Assembly (NCBI GenBank): GCA_027405735.1
Contig: JAPEHQ010000014.1
Span: 1,717,528 to 1,781,527, forward strand
Source: Mucor racemosus
Lineage: Eukaryota; Mucoromycota; Mucoromycetes; Mucorales; Mucoraceae
DNA: 64,000 bases
Reading direction: 5' to 3'
Shown here: piece by piece, positions 24,304-35,396 of the stretch
Position numbering within the stretch: position 1 is the stretch's first letter
Layout: every line of letters begins with the position of its first letter
Position numbers and translations under genes: made by a program
The notes under the pieces: model-generated
Databases searched by the model: none
What the model saw: the letters and a program-made list of their open reading frames with translations, nothing else
Told to the model about the DNA's origin: nothing

Positions 24304-25033
24304 TAGGTATATAATATGATTAATAAGAAATGCAAATGTTTCCTGTTGGTTTTTGTAAATTCATTTGAGGAAACGCGAGAGCTCATTTACAAGCCCAACA
24401 GTCACCATTAGTCAAGGGATTCCCTTCTGATCCAGAATGTACATTGTAATCCAATGCACTAAAACTGAATATAACCAATGCCAAATAGTCAAAAATTAAA
24501 TTTGATTCTTGAAGGAACCAACAAGCAAGCAGTTTATATGTTCAAATTCGCATCATATCCGCCTGAAACCTTGCTTTTAATTTGATACAATATGTTAGTA
24601 AATGGGATGCAACTTATCAGAATCAATCGATGGACAGATTCTGTCTTCATTTTCGGATTCTGCAGTATAGATTTGACCGGGAACAGTGCTCAAAGTTCAA
24701 CTGATCTTGTATTTTCGTAGTTGCCCTGAAGTAGTTTGCTGAGCAGTTTGATCATGACAATCACTCGATTGAATATAAATTTCGACATTCATAACTAACC
24801 AAAGTCGTCAGCAGTCCATCTTCATTGAATACGTTGCATACAAAGGCAGTATTTCAGGTGTTTATTAGAAAGAACCCACGTTTAATCAGCAATGTGGTAT
24901 CATTGTTTGCATGATTTTACTGAAATGTACGTCATCTACGTAGCATTTCGACTGAGTTTTCCATCTCCCTCCTCTAAAATTCTTTTAATCCTTCTTTCTT
25001 TCGAAACAATCCCTTTTGTTTTAACCTAAATAA
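24304..25033. other. Divergent intergenic region, no gene seen
   Basis: About 730 bp between the coiled-coil gene and FIS1. CT-rich leader (24965-25020) just before the FIS1 start. No repeat copy or RNA gene recognised. Confidence 0.5.
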
Positions 25034-25702
25034 ATGAAATCTCAATCAACACCTTTAATACAAGATGCTGAAATTCCTCTCAGCCCAGCTGAACTCGAGG
25101 TATGTAAAGGGAACCTGTACAAAACCGATCAGGAGGACTGTAAAACTCAAAATAACTTTGCAACTATAAACAGGTACTTCGACGACAATATATTAAAGAA
25201 GGTGAATATGTAACTATACAAACAAAATTCAATTATGCGTGGGGACTTGTCAAGTCTTCGAAATCAGATCATTTGGAGTTGGGAATTAAGTTGCTTACAG
25301 GTAAATCATTCATTTATTGCCAAGGAGGTTTTTTTTTTTTTTTTCTTACAAATTGCGGGGTAACAAACAACAACAGAGATTTACACGGATGCACCTGAGA
25401 GAAGAAGAGAATGTTTGTACTTTTTAGCCATTGGCAATTTCAAGATTTCAAACTATTCGGAAGCAAGAAGATTTAATGATCAATTATTGAAATTGGAGCC
25501 TCGTAACGATCAAGCATTAGCTTTGAAGCAACTTATCGATGAAAAGGTTTCCACAGGTAAGAGTACAAGCATCGGGAACCGTTGATACTTATACTCATAT
25601 ATGAATTTATGTATAGAGGGTGTAATTGGTTTGGCTATTGTGAGTGGAGTAGTAGCTGTTGGCGCTGCATTAGTGGCTGCTGTTGTAAAGAGATCAAAAT
25701 AA
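25034..25702 (+). CDS. FIS1: Mitochondrial fission protein FIS1
   Basis: Four exons: 25034-25099, 25174-25300, 25377-25556 and 25617-25702, 152 residues, exactly the usual Fis1 length. The cytosolic TPR-like bundle has [40 protein letters not shown] and [20 protein letters not shown]. The C-terminal anchor ([20 protein letters not shown]) ends in KRSK, the normal tail-anchor layout for the mitochondrial outer membrane and peroxisomes. It recruits the dynamin DNM1 through adaptors. All introns are 60-76 bp. Nothing odd. Confidence 0.96.
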
Positions 25703-26823
25703 ATAAACTTTTATATCCAAATACAAAATAGGATCTATAAAGCAAATCCTGCAACGCATAGACAAACTACTAATACTAAATATATCTAAACATGGCTTAT
25801 TTTTCAGCTACGATTAACAGGGATTATTGTTACTAATTTTGAATGGGATAGGATTAAGTTAATATTGAAAATGTCACGCCATCATTTATAAACAAAGGAC
25901 GTTTATTTGTGAGAACAGTACGATAAATGACGTTGGAGATGTGTTGAAATCAATGCAAATTGAGATTTAGGAACTTATCATTATTTTGTTATTGCATTTA
26001 TTACAACCCTTCAAATAAAATTTTAGTGCCCCTCATCCTTATAGAAATATATATATATATATACATACCAAATATAAATAAAATATGCTACCCTACGTAT
26101 ATCCATTCCGAAACGCCTCAGATTATATATTTTGTAAAATATAATGTTTTCCTATCTTTCATTATGGACTAAAATAATTTCAGATATATTAGATGCTATA
26201 TATTTAGGATACTGTATTATTATTTAGCAATGTGTATTTCAAATATACTCGTTCAGATTACATAATATCCAGGAAATGCGAGAATCCTGTTTTCAATTAC
26301 TGATACCTCTACCAATTTTCAAGATTTTGAACACCATGGTACAGCCAATTAATAATGGTTCATTTTATGCCAGTACTTTTTGTTAATTTTAAAACTGTTA
26401 GAAAGTTTTTGGATTTGGTAATATTTGAAAATGTAAACATTGTTAATGACAGGTCGTTTGAATCAGTCGAAAAAACAGCATCAAACTGCTTTATATTATA
26501 TCTTTTAACAATATAAATTTGTTCCAGATATCTGGCTTTCCTTTGCATTATTTTGCTTCATTTATCTGCGTTCTGAAGGGAATTAAAGGTATATTGTATT
26601 CATCCAAATGACGAGAGCTTAAATTCGCAAGATCGACGGAGGCTCAAATCGATCTCACTTATTTTTCGGTCTTCGTTTCAAGTGTCTTTTGTATCTTATG
26701 GTTACGTCGTCAAGATCTGCGACATTACTTACATATTATACAGGTGTTAGAGCGCTACACACAGCTTTTCAATAAACCAAAAAGGGCGCGTTTACTAATT
26801 ACATAACAAACTACAACTTAGGC
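25703..26823. other. Intergenic, no gene seen
   Basis: AT-rich stretch with a short (TA)n at 26047-26062 and only short frames lacking motifs. Leads into the transposon-rich island. Confidence 0.5.
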
Positions 26824-26917
26824 GATCTATCAGAATTAGGAATTACCGAATTACCAATTTAGAACATCTGTCAAACCATGATGTTCAACATGCGAATCGA
26901 GCAAGACATTTATCATA
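26824..26917. repeat. Dispersed repeat F, copy 1
   Basis: GATCTATCAGAATTAGGAAT and the next 70 bp match 33862-33945 in the same orientation. Shorter matches to its first 18 bases occur at 40915 and 41955. Identity of the element unknown. Confidence 0.6.
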
Positions 26918-26999
26918 AGGCGGGCTGATGATACGTTTGATACTACTGTAGATGGAGCCAGTCAATTTAATTTACGGAATTTGAATGCAAATACCAAGG

Positions 27000-27857
27000 T
27001 AGGATTTCACAAACAACGCATCGTATTACGGTTAACCGAGTTTGACTGCTTTAACGGGCCGTTTTTTATGCAAACTCGAATGAGGGTATTCGAGTTTCTT
27101 CTTTTCTTTTTTTGTTAGCTAAGCTCGAAAACAGGATTGAAAAAATACTTCAAGTTGTGAAACTGTCAAATATGCTATTATCGATTCATAATCCCATATT
27201 AACTTGACAAGGTTGCTATTAACAGCCTCCTTAAGGCAAACCAATACTTGCTCCCACCTAAGTATAAAAGACGAGCCGAGCCTAGGACGAGCTTGACCAA
27301 AGCTCGCCACAACGAGCCGAGCTTTGTATCACTCGAGCTCGAGCCGAGCTTTAATAAAAGCTCGTTTGACAAAGACGAGTTTTTGACTTTTTTTTAAAAA
27401 GCTCGTTTGAGAAAGACGAGCTTTTGACTTCTTTTCAAAAAGTTCAAATTTAAATAATAATTAGTAAATGCTATGACATTATTACTTTAGATAATTGTCA
27501 ATTGACATTCATAAGTTTGCTTTACTTTAGATATTTGTCACTGGAAAGGTAAAATAAAGCTCGCATTGAGATGATGAGTTTTAGTCGCTGCATAAAAAAG
27601 CTCGTTTGGGGTAAACGAGCTCTAGTCACGCGCAAAAAAAAGCTCGTCGAGGTTGAACGAGCTTTTTTGTAAGCTCGTCTAACTTTAACGAGCCTTGAGA
27701 AAAGCTCGGCTGCATAAAAAAAGCTCGGCTCGTTTAATATCACTACTCCCACCCCATTTTTTATCTGGGTTACAAAAGAACGGGCCGTTTTCCAACTCGA
27801 ATCGAATGGCCGTTTCCGTTAAAACTCGATTCAAACTCGAATCGAAGCCCATTCCTA
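27000..27857. mobile_element. hAT-type MITE, long copy (858 bp) with 8-bp TSD
   Basis: The element is flanked by perfect 8-bp duplications TACCAAGG (26992-26999 and 27858-27865). Ends are TAGGATTTC and its imperfect mate CCCATTCCTA (TAGGAATGGG inverted). An 8-bp TSD with a TAGGG-like end is typical of hAT. No transposase is encoded, so it is non-autonomous. The outer segments (27000-27257 and about 27750-27857) are nearly identical to the copy at 42317-42679; the middle (27258-27750) is present only here and is packed with AAGCTCG/CGAGCTT inverted motifs. Confidence 0.88.
27300..27735. repeat. Array of AAGCTCG...CGAGCTT hairpins inside the MITE
   Basis: At least five short imperfect inverted repeats occur, for example AAAGCTCGTTTGACAAAGAC followed by GAG (27356-27380), and similar units near 27397-27426, 27595-27624, 27635-27668 and 27670-27697. 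Each has 7-10 bp arms around a 9-12 bp loop. They are confined to the middle part that the short MITE copy lacks. Confidence 0.75.
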
Positions 27858-28119
27858 TACCAAGGAACCATTTGTAAGTACTTAAGTTAGTTCTAGTAAA
27901 ACATTGAATAAATTGGCTTGGGACAAAGAGGGTAAAAAGGCGGCAATAATAGGTTCCAGTGATGGCCATGTTTATGTTTATGATATTGGAGAGGTAAGAC
28001 TAAAACTTAACCTAAATCACCTCTAGCGCAATGATTATAAAGTAAGACTATATTATCATCAAATGAATTACCACACAATATTAACGTGTATAAAGATTTA
28101 CAGTAATAAGCTCAAATCA

Positions 28120-28690
28120 AGTGGATACAGCATTGTAAATTCTTGAAAAAGCTCTCAAGTATTATAAAATATCTTATTTTTAAGACTTACAAGGCTTATA
28201 AGCGGAATATTAATTTAGAAAATTATTCTTGTCCAGATCATCAATTTTGACATTTTTTAAATTTTTTTTTTTCAGATTTTGCAAATCTAGAGTTAATTAT
28301 ACTACCAATAATAAAAACAAAAAATATACACATATACAAAATTTAGCGCTCTATTTGCTTAATAAAAAATAATAAACATTTTTATTGCAAAACATTACAT
28401 GAAAATCCTTTAACCAAAAAAATGTTTTTGGGACAAAAGTACAAAGTTTCATTACTTAACATTTAATATAAAGTTTTTATAAAATGCGTATTAGCTATGG
28501 CTACAATTTTCTCTCACAATATAGTACATTTAAACGTCGATTTTGGTATCAAAATTTGATTTTTCTGTTTTTTGATCTAAATCATGAGTGTTGGTAAGGA
28601 TAAAATGAGCCCCGAAAATGTCCGCTACAAAGTCTGAATTTTCAGACTATACATGGTTGAATATAAGAAAAGTTGAAATAAATGCTTTTT
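28120..28690. repeat. Dispersed repeat C, copy 2
   Basis: Near-identical to 32830-33400 in the same orientation and to 2860-3460 in reverse. It lies about 70 bp before repeat B copy 2. No coding capacity. Confidence 0.8.
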
Positions 28691-28759
28691 TATTTGAAAC
28701 TTACTGTAGATATACCATAATACCATAGTATAAGAGACTTAGCCGTTCAATCTTGCTAT

Positions 28760-30448
28760 GTGCAGTAAATGACGACGTTATTTACTGAAATAAAAAAAAA
28801 TATAAAAAATAAAAGCAGTAGGAATACAATTATAATCAGCTAAAGTTTTTATTACAAAAGATTTCTGAAGAGTTAAAATAATTGAAAAGTATGAGGGTGT
28901 TTATAGTAATTTGGAGAACTTGGATACCATCAGACTTGAATGGATGTATATTTAGTAACCTTCCAGTTTTGAGTACATTGTTAATGACTTGATATTTTAA
29001 GGGGTAAATTGTGTAGAGCATTGACCATAAGGGATTGTATGTCAAGTGTGACAATATCGACTTTTTGGGAAATGGTTGTTTTGTTTATTTTTGTTATATC
29101 TATTTTATTATGTAACCTTGATTTTTAAGGGGTAGCTTTTATATGCTTGAATCTTATTTATATTGATAGTGCAACTTCAATATAGATGAGCAGTTGACTA
29201 AATTGATATCTTTGTTTATTATTATTATTATTGATTTGGATGGAATCCTGTTTTGATATATCTGTCATTTGTGTAATTGATTGCGCCGTGATCAAAGGTG
29301 CTGTCTGAAGTGAACTAAGCTAGATTCCCATCATAAAATACCTAAATTAAATGTCATCTCATTTGAAACCATGCTATCAAAGATAAGACTATATAGTAAA
29401 TAGACAATTGCATAAAGATAGCAAGGGTATAATACTCAAATAAGAGATGCTAAAATACTAAAGTAATGTGGAATATCCTAAATAAAAGATACAAAAAGTA
29501 CATGCTTATCAAGTAGAACAAGTAAGGGCTGTTCTGAAAGCATGATTGACAAACTATATTTAAAACACCGTTCTTGATCCACCAAATCAATAACCAAACA
29601 ACCCAACATTTATTCTCAAAATTAATGGAATCGTTGACAATTGCAATGCAATTGCAAGATAGTAAATAATCACCAAATAGTATAAATAGAGACGTAGAAT
29701 AACCATTTTATTGCACATGATCCATATTTTAATAAAGAAGGATTTTAACAGTATTCTTTATCGCTTTTTACACCCATATTTTACTGCACTGTCGTATATC
29801 TTCAGGATTGATAAATAGTACTTAAAAAAGAATACAACTATAAAAGAATGAGTAATTAATTAGTTCTTCAACTGTATAATAAAAACAAGATATCGTTTAT
29901 TTAGATGTAAAAGTATGGCCTTTTATATTGATTTGACATTGAGATCCTGAGATGTAATTTAAGGCACTATTGAACCATTGGATCTGTTCGATAGTAATCT
30001 ATGGATTGAAATGGATCAATCATAATTTAACCGTTCTTGCAGAGCTTGTGAGTTGTCTTGTTTCAATGCTGCGCTAAATATGCTTGGATGTTGATTTGAT
30101 AACTACTTGATTGGTTAACTGCTGGGATGAAATAATGTGGTGTCATAATTGAGGTCAAAGCGTTCTTGGTAATTACTGGATTAAACTTGATACGCTAGGA
30201 GTTTCTTATATCCGATATCAAGACTTGCACTTCAATACATGTCGTAGTCAATAGATTGTAAGATGTATTGATACTGTAGAAGGTGATAATGTATGATACT
30301 AGTAGGTGGAATACAACAGGTGCTATCATCTACACGACATGTATGGTTCAAAAGGTATTTTATATTTTTAGCATGCGTTTGTTGTTATTGTGTTCAATTG
30401 AAGCATTTGTTTATTATTGTTGTTCACATTTCAAGTGGCATCATATCT
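28760..30448. repeat. Dispersed repeat B, copy 2, interrupted by a solo LTR
   Basis: 28760-29301 and 30319-30448 together match 2013-2670. The break point carries the GGTGC duplication of the LTR at 29302-30318. The host repeat is therefore older than the LTR. Confidence 0.85.
29302..30318. mobile_element. Solo LTR A (1017 bp), TSD GGTGC
   Basis: Starts TGTCTGAAG and ends ATACAACA, the canonical TG...CA of LTRs, flanked by perfect 5-bp duplications GGTGC (29297-29301 and 30319-30323). The same site without insertion exists in repeat B copy 1 near 2543. A TATA-like TATAAATAG is at 29681-29689 and AATAAAG at 29734. A reverse fragment of about 95 bp lies at 41854-41948. No gag/pol nearby, so it is a solo LTR left by recombination between two LTRs. 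Confidence 0.9.
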
Positions 30449-30925
30449 GCAATAAAATTGAAGTAATTTTATAAAAATAAAAAATAAAATAAAAAATAAA
30501 AGCGTTGATAAATACAATTATAGTCTTTCCACGGTTTTATTGTGATTAAAAGAAATCTGAAGAAAAAGAATGATATCTTCATAAAGTATGCTATATTTAT
30601 AGGAATTGTAAAATAGTGGATGTTTGTGTGTTGATGCCTATTTTACAGGTGTTCAATCATAATGTCTTTTATTGACATTCTTTTATAAGATACTTGGTTG
30701 AGATGTTGATACTTTGTTTGATATGATAGAATATCATTAGATGGATGTTGATCTTTCAACATTCCAGTTATAATTTAAAATGCAACTGAGCTTATTTTTA
30801 TGGGATGTGATTCCTTATCTAGAATTACTGCAACTGCGTTTTTATGAGCAGGAGTTTTGGAATATTTTATTAATGCAACATAAGTACAGCTTTATATCAT
30901 AGGTGTCGTGTTGTAGAAGGTTGTA

Positions 30926-32561
30926 CAGTGAGTCGCAAAACCCTTTCAATGATTTGGAAATTTGAATGAAAATAATCATAACTTTCTCAGTTTCAATCGG
31001 AGATACACTAAATTTTTATTTTAAGTAATTCAAACGTTTTTAAATTATTTTCAAAAAGTCCGATCTAATTAATTAAAGTTCCGCGAAAACTATGCAAGTT
31101 TAAAAAAAGGTACATCATTGAAAGGGTTTTGCACGCACAGGCTTAAAATTACAATTTTGTAACCCCTAACTTGTACATTAACGCTGGATATCTCATAAAA
31201 CAGAGAAATATGCGGAAAATATATAAGATGTTTTCAACTTTTACCCTGCCTTTTTTACTAGTAGTTTCAAGCAAAATCATCAAGATGAAAACTGTATCGG
31301 ATGCCAAACGTAATGACGTTATCTCTCTGTTAAATTCAGGCCATACCGTATCGGAAATTGCTCGTCATGTAGCTGTTAGTCAAGCCACAGTATGTCTTAT
31401 TGGAAAAAAGGCCTGTCCTGACCGAGAAAAACCTAAAGGAGACCGACCATCTAAGCTGACTACTGCGGATATGAGATATTGTGTCCATAAAATCACCAAA
31501 GGTGGCTTGGATAATGCGGTACAAGCCAAAAAAGTGCTTCATCGTAATGTACACGTTAATGGCAGTGCGAATACTGTACTAGGGCTCTTCGGGATAATGG
31601 GTTAGGCGCATTACCTAAGATAAAAAAGCCAGAAATTAGTGATGAAAATGCAAAGGATCGCCTCCGCTGATGTAAAAACAGAATTGATTGGAATTTGGAT
31701 GACTGAAAGCGTGTTATATCTACTGATGAGGCTAGAATTAATTGTTTTAACTCGGATTATCGAATTTGGTGCTGGAAAAGAGACAGCGAGGAGATAAAAC
31801 TTAAGCATACCAAAAAACAAGAAAAAATGGAGATGGTCGAATCATGATTTGGAGCTCTATTTCTTGGTCTGGTGTCATTTGGTTGTCCAAGGTCGAAGGT
31901 AATATGAACTCCAACCTATACAGAACTATTATTGATGATGATTTGGAAAAATCCATTGACGATATGTGTCAAAAATTGAAGTTGCGTCGTAATTAGGTTA
32001 TCCTTCAACAAGACAACGATTCTAAGCACACCTCTAATTTAATGAAAGAAGACTTCAAAACAAAAAAATATGAAGTAATGTCATGGCCAGCGCAATTTCC
32101 AGACCTTAATCCCATTGAAAATATGTGGAGGTTATTGAAAATCCGTCTAAACGAATACGATACATCCCCAAAAGGGATGAATGATATTTGGGACAGAACT
32201 CAAGAGATTTGGTATGACAACGTAACAGTTGGGGAATATCAAAAAGTTATTTCGAGTATGCCTCATCGTGTGAAAGCTTGTATTAAAGCAAAAGGTTATG
32301 GTATTGATTATTGACTGCATTTAAATAAGCTTCAATTTTTTTTTGATAATGCGTGCAAAACCCTTTCAATGATGTACCTTTTTTTAAACTTGCATAGTTT
32401 TCGCGGAACTTTAATTAATTAGATCGGACTTTTTGAAAATAATTTAAAAACGTTTGAATTACTTAAAATAAAAATTTAGTGTATCTCCGATTGAAACTGA
32501 AAAAGTTATGGTTATTTTCATTCAAATTTCCAAATCATTGAAAGGGTTTTGCGACTCACTG
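30926..32561 (+). mobile_element. Tc1-type DNA transposon with long inverted repeats
   Basis: 1636 bp, bounded by CAGTGAGTCGCAAAACCC and its inverse, with TA on both sides (30924-30925, 32562-32563). Terminal inverted repeats are about 210 bp and nearly identical, covering 30926-31137 and 32350-32561; each arm carries AACCCTTTCAATGAT at both its outer and inner edge. Near-identity of the arms suggests a fairly recent insertion. The transposase inside is broken (separate entry). Confidence 0.93.
31285..32314 (+). pseudogene. Tc1-type DD34E transposase, broken
   Basis: Begins MKTVSDAKRNDVISLLNSGH with a helix-turn-helix (TVSEIARHVAVSQATVC). The frame is lost at 31603-31605 (stop TAG after a GIMG stretch) and resumes with LPKIKKPEISDENAKDRL in another frame. 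Catalytic motifs are visible: STDEARI (first Asp, about 31718), VILQQDNDSKHTS (second Asp, about 32015) and NPIENMW (Glu, about 32117), with exactly 34 residues between the last two. Further stops include TGA at 31668 and TAG at 31996. So the element could move only with transposase from elsewhere. Confidence 0.85.
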
Positions 32562-32747
32562 TATTTTGATCAGGAATACTTCCTTTTACAGGCACCAGCA
32601 ATATAGAGTTTCCTCGTAATGCTTATTGGGATCTGATTGGAACTCAGTCCTTATGGAGCGAGATTCAGGTACGAATCGAGATCAGTTATTTTTCTAAAAT
32701 GACAATGGCAACTTTGGTCTATAAAACGTGTCATTTCATTGCAATAT

Positions 32748-33400
32748 CTTATGAGCGACACTTGGAATTTAGGTTGTTTTATTTGTATCAAGCGTTTTTA
32801 GTATGTAATTCCACTGCAAATATGCACAGCAATAAGCTTGAATCAAGTGGGTACAGCATTGTAAATTCTTGAAAAAGTTCTCAAGTATTATAAAATACCT
32901 TATTTTTAAGACTTACAAGGCTTATAAGCAGAATATTGATTTTAAAAATTATTCTTGTCCAGATCATCAATTTTGACATTTTTTAATTTTTTTTTTTCAG
33001 ATTTTGCAAATCTAGAGTTAATTATACTACCAATTATAAAAACAAAAAATATTCACATATACAAGATTTAGCGCTCTATTTGTTTAATAAAAAATAACAA
33101 AAAATTGTATTGCAAAACATTACATGAAAATCCTTTAACCAAAAAAATGTTTTTGGGCCAAAAGTAGAAAGTTTTATTACTTGACATTTAATATTAAGCT
33201 TCTATAAAATGTGTATTAGTCATGGCTACAATTTTCTCTCACAATGTAGTAAATTTAAACGTTGATTTTGGTATCAAAACTTGATTTTTCTGTTTTTTGA
33301 TCTAAATCATGAGTGTTGGTAAGGATAAAATGAACCCCGAAAATGTCCGCTACAAAGTCTGAATTTTCAGACTATACATGGTTAAATATAAGAAAAGTTT
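32748..33400. repeat. Repeat B end fragment plus dispersed repeat C, copy 3
   Basis: 32748-32820 matches 2673-2745 (ATGAGCGACACTTG). 32830-33400 matches repeat C copy 2 at high identity. Non-coding. Confidence 0.75.
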
Positions 33401-33572
33401 TTTAAAAAGAACGCTTTTTTATTTAAAACTTAGATATACCATAGTATAAGAAACTTAGACGTTCAATCTTGCTATGCTCGTTTACGGCGTCGCTCTACGG
33501 GCTCGCTTTTGCAATTTTTTAATGAATGTATGATATGACAGACGGTTTTTCTGGAAGAAAAATGTACGTTTC

Positions 33573-33847
33573 TGTAATGATCTGTGATTTTGGACTAACA
33601 ACAAAGGTAGATAATATGCTCATAATAGATATTATTTTTGTTATTATAAATTGGTAATCACTGGATTGGTGAAGGTTGGTGTTCTTATTTGTAAATTAGA
33701 TATTTATTAATGAATAAATAAAAGTAAAGGGAGTGTAACAAGACAGATAAATTTACAGGGGATCATGTAATGATTTTCTTGTAGTATTTATATAAGAAAT
33801 GAGGCAAGGATTTGCATGAATGAAACTGAAATATTTAACTCATTACA
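33573..33847 (-). mobile_element. Solo LTR B, copy 1 (275 bp)
   Basis: Bounded by TGTAATGA and TCATTACA, an 8-bp perfect terminal inverted repeat. Matches 40943-41214 and, reversed, 55847-56118. In the sense set by TATATAAATAC and downstream AATAAATAT it points to the minus strand. Flanks GTTTC and TCTAG are not duplicates, so this copy is older or rearranged. Confidence 0.8.
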
Positions 33848-33861
33848 TCTAGCTTGATCTA

Positions 33862-33945
33862 TCAGAATTATGAATTACCGAATTACCGATTTAAATACCC
33901 GTCAGTCCATGATGTTTAATATTCAAATCAGACAATACTGCATCC
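33862..33945. repeat. Dispersed repeat F, copy 2
   Basis: Matches 26824-26915 with a few substitutions. The following 33946-34255 holds only a short frame without motifs, probably the upstream region of the CHCHD5-like gene. Confidence 0.6.
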
Positions 33946-34255
33946 CATGCTATTATTAAATCATAGAAGTATGATTCCATTATATTTACACAATACCCAT
34001 ATGTTAATTCTAATTATATTATCATGTGATGTAAAAAATTGAGAATTGACAGATTGTCGGTCAGGTTCAATTTATTTAATTACCAATCAATACACCTATC
34101 AAAGAAAGAGCCTTTCAGGGCAGCATGTCGTTCGTGACTTGCTTAAAACACCTGTCATCTATCCATTCATAGGGGCCCTTCGTCAAACAAACAGGTACAT
34201 TGACATCCTATTACTTGATTCTTTTGTTAATACAACAACTAACCGCTAAAATAAG

Positions 34256-34676
34256 ATGGACGATACACTTGATCAAGTTCGTGAAAAATGTGCACTTCAA
34301 CTCGAAATGTATCAAAAATGCGTTGAAAATTACCCTCATACTTGGGACAAGAGTTGTATGCAACAAAAGAAAGCATTAACTAAATGTTCAGAAGACAAGT
34401 AAGCTCATTTCCTTCAAGTCAAATGTATGTAATTTAACCTAGATGTCAAAACATAGTGTCGGTATTTTGAAATTTGTCAAGGAACATTGTACAATGCAAA
34501 TCAATGCTTATGATAGATGTTTATCTGCCAATTCGGAAAAACCTGATGAATGTGTCCAAGTATTAAAGGAGCTTTATTTCTGTACAGAAGCAACATCTCT
34601 TAGATATCGTGATCAAGAAAAGGAAAAGCAAGAAACTGCTGCTGCTGCTGCTGCTCCTCCTCCTAAAAAGGATTAG
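34256..34676 (+). CDS. CHCHD5: Twin CX9C mitochondrial protein, CHCHD5/Mix14 type
   Basis: Two exons, 34256-34398 and 34457-34676, 120 residues. Four CX9C motifs: CALQLEMYQKC, CMQQKKALTKC, CTMQINAYDRC and CVQVLKELYFC, so two tandem CHCH domains, the arrangement of CHCHD5 and yeast Mix14 (Mic14). Such proteins are imported into the intermembrane space by the MIA40 disulfide relay; their role is poorly known. The acceptor at 34456 is preferred over one at 34442, which would lead to a stop after a few codons. The C-terminus is a low-complexity Ala/Pro/Lys tail. Convergent with SDHAF1. Confidence 0.88.
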
Positions 34677-34862
34677 ATTTTGTAACGATTACATTAATAA
34701 AAACAAGATTGTAAATATGCAAATGTAATGGATCTAGGGAATATTTTGTTGGTTTCAATGCAGAGAGAAAGAGAGAGAAAGAGAGATTTTAATATAATTT
34801 TGCTGATATTTCTCGGGTTTCAAAATACAATTACAAGTTTATTATATACTATAGTGTTTTCT

Positions 34863-35185
34863 TTAAACATGGATATCCTTTACACCTTTTTGCGTATATG
34901 TTTCGAATTGTTTTCTGCCCTTTCGAAGCATGTATTCAATTGTTGCAAAATCTGATTTTCGAATATTGTGTTCTTTGAATTCTTTACGTATAAATGCATG
35001 AAATCGAGGTCTTGTTTCCTAAAAATATGATAATCATGTCAACATTTACTACGAAAAAGAGAACATTTGAATGCTTAATCTATTTTTTGTTTTACCACTG
35101 GCTTTTCTCTTGCTGCTCTAAAGCATTGTCTATAAAAGTTTACTACTTCATTTTGTAATCCTGATCTTTTTAACTGCGGTGGCAT
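34863..35185 (-). CDS. SDHAF1: Succinate dehydrogenase assembly factor 1 (LYR protein)
   Basis: Two exons, 35185-35096 and 35018-34863, 81 residues; both parts are too short to stand out alone. Residues 11-21 (LQNEVVNFYRQ) carry a variant of the LYR tripeptide (here FYR), with Phe downstream. KPRFHAF-type and ATIEYMLRKGRKQFE match the end of SDHAF1/Sdh6, where IEYLxRxGxRQL is conserved. It helps insert Fe-S clusters into the SDH2 subunit in the mitochondrial matrix. The neighbour is another small mitochondrial protein. Good match in length and motifs. Confidence 0.85.
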
Positions 35186-35396
35186 ACTCTCAATATTTTT
35201 TAATATAAAACAATAAAGAAAGTGGATATGGGTCAATTCTCAACTTGAAATCTTATATATATTACAAGCAGTGACGCTGTAAAAATGATGAAGGGTTCAT
35301 TATTGCGGTAATTTAATACATGCATGGTTTAAAAGTAGCATATAAACGAAAAAATGATAATAAACTGTAGAATTATGTTTTAATTTAAATGGTTGA

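Larger units (their letters stand above)
26918..27993 (+). pseudogene. Dynein intermediate chain fragment, split by a MITE
   Basis: Ignoring 27000-27865 (MITE plus one target duplication), the plus strand reads RADDTFDTTVDGASQFNLRN, NANTKEPF, a TAA at 27883-27885, then KTLNKLAWDKEGKKAAI and SSDGHVYVYDIGE, ending at a GTAAGA donor (27994). The pattern is that of the WD-repeat part of cytoplasmic dynein intermediate chains, where LNxLxWxxxGxxxAxGxxDGxVxVYDxGE recurs. Upstream and downstream exons are missing, so this is a fragment copied or left behind. Inactivation is by nonsense codon, truncation and insertion. Family call by pattern only. Confidence 0.65.
30600..32745. repeat. Dispersed repeat D, copy 2, interrupted by a Tc1-type element
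   Basis: The flanks 30600-30923 and 32564-32745 are the reverse complement of 15880-16400. The interruption falls at a TA that is single in the other copy. Confidence 0.8.

Noticed and set aside
25703..26823. tRNA or other RNA genes in the gaps
   Set aside because: I looked for the tRNA T-loop GGTTCGAATCC-like box with a paired A box in the intergenic regions and saw none convincing; a covariance-model scan would be needed to exclude them.
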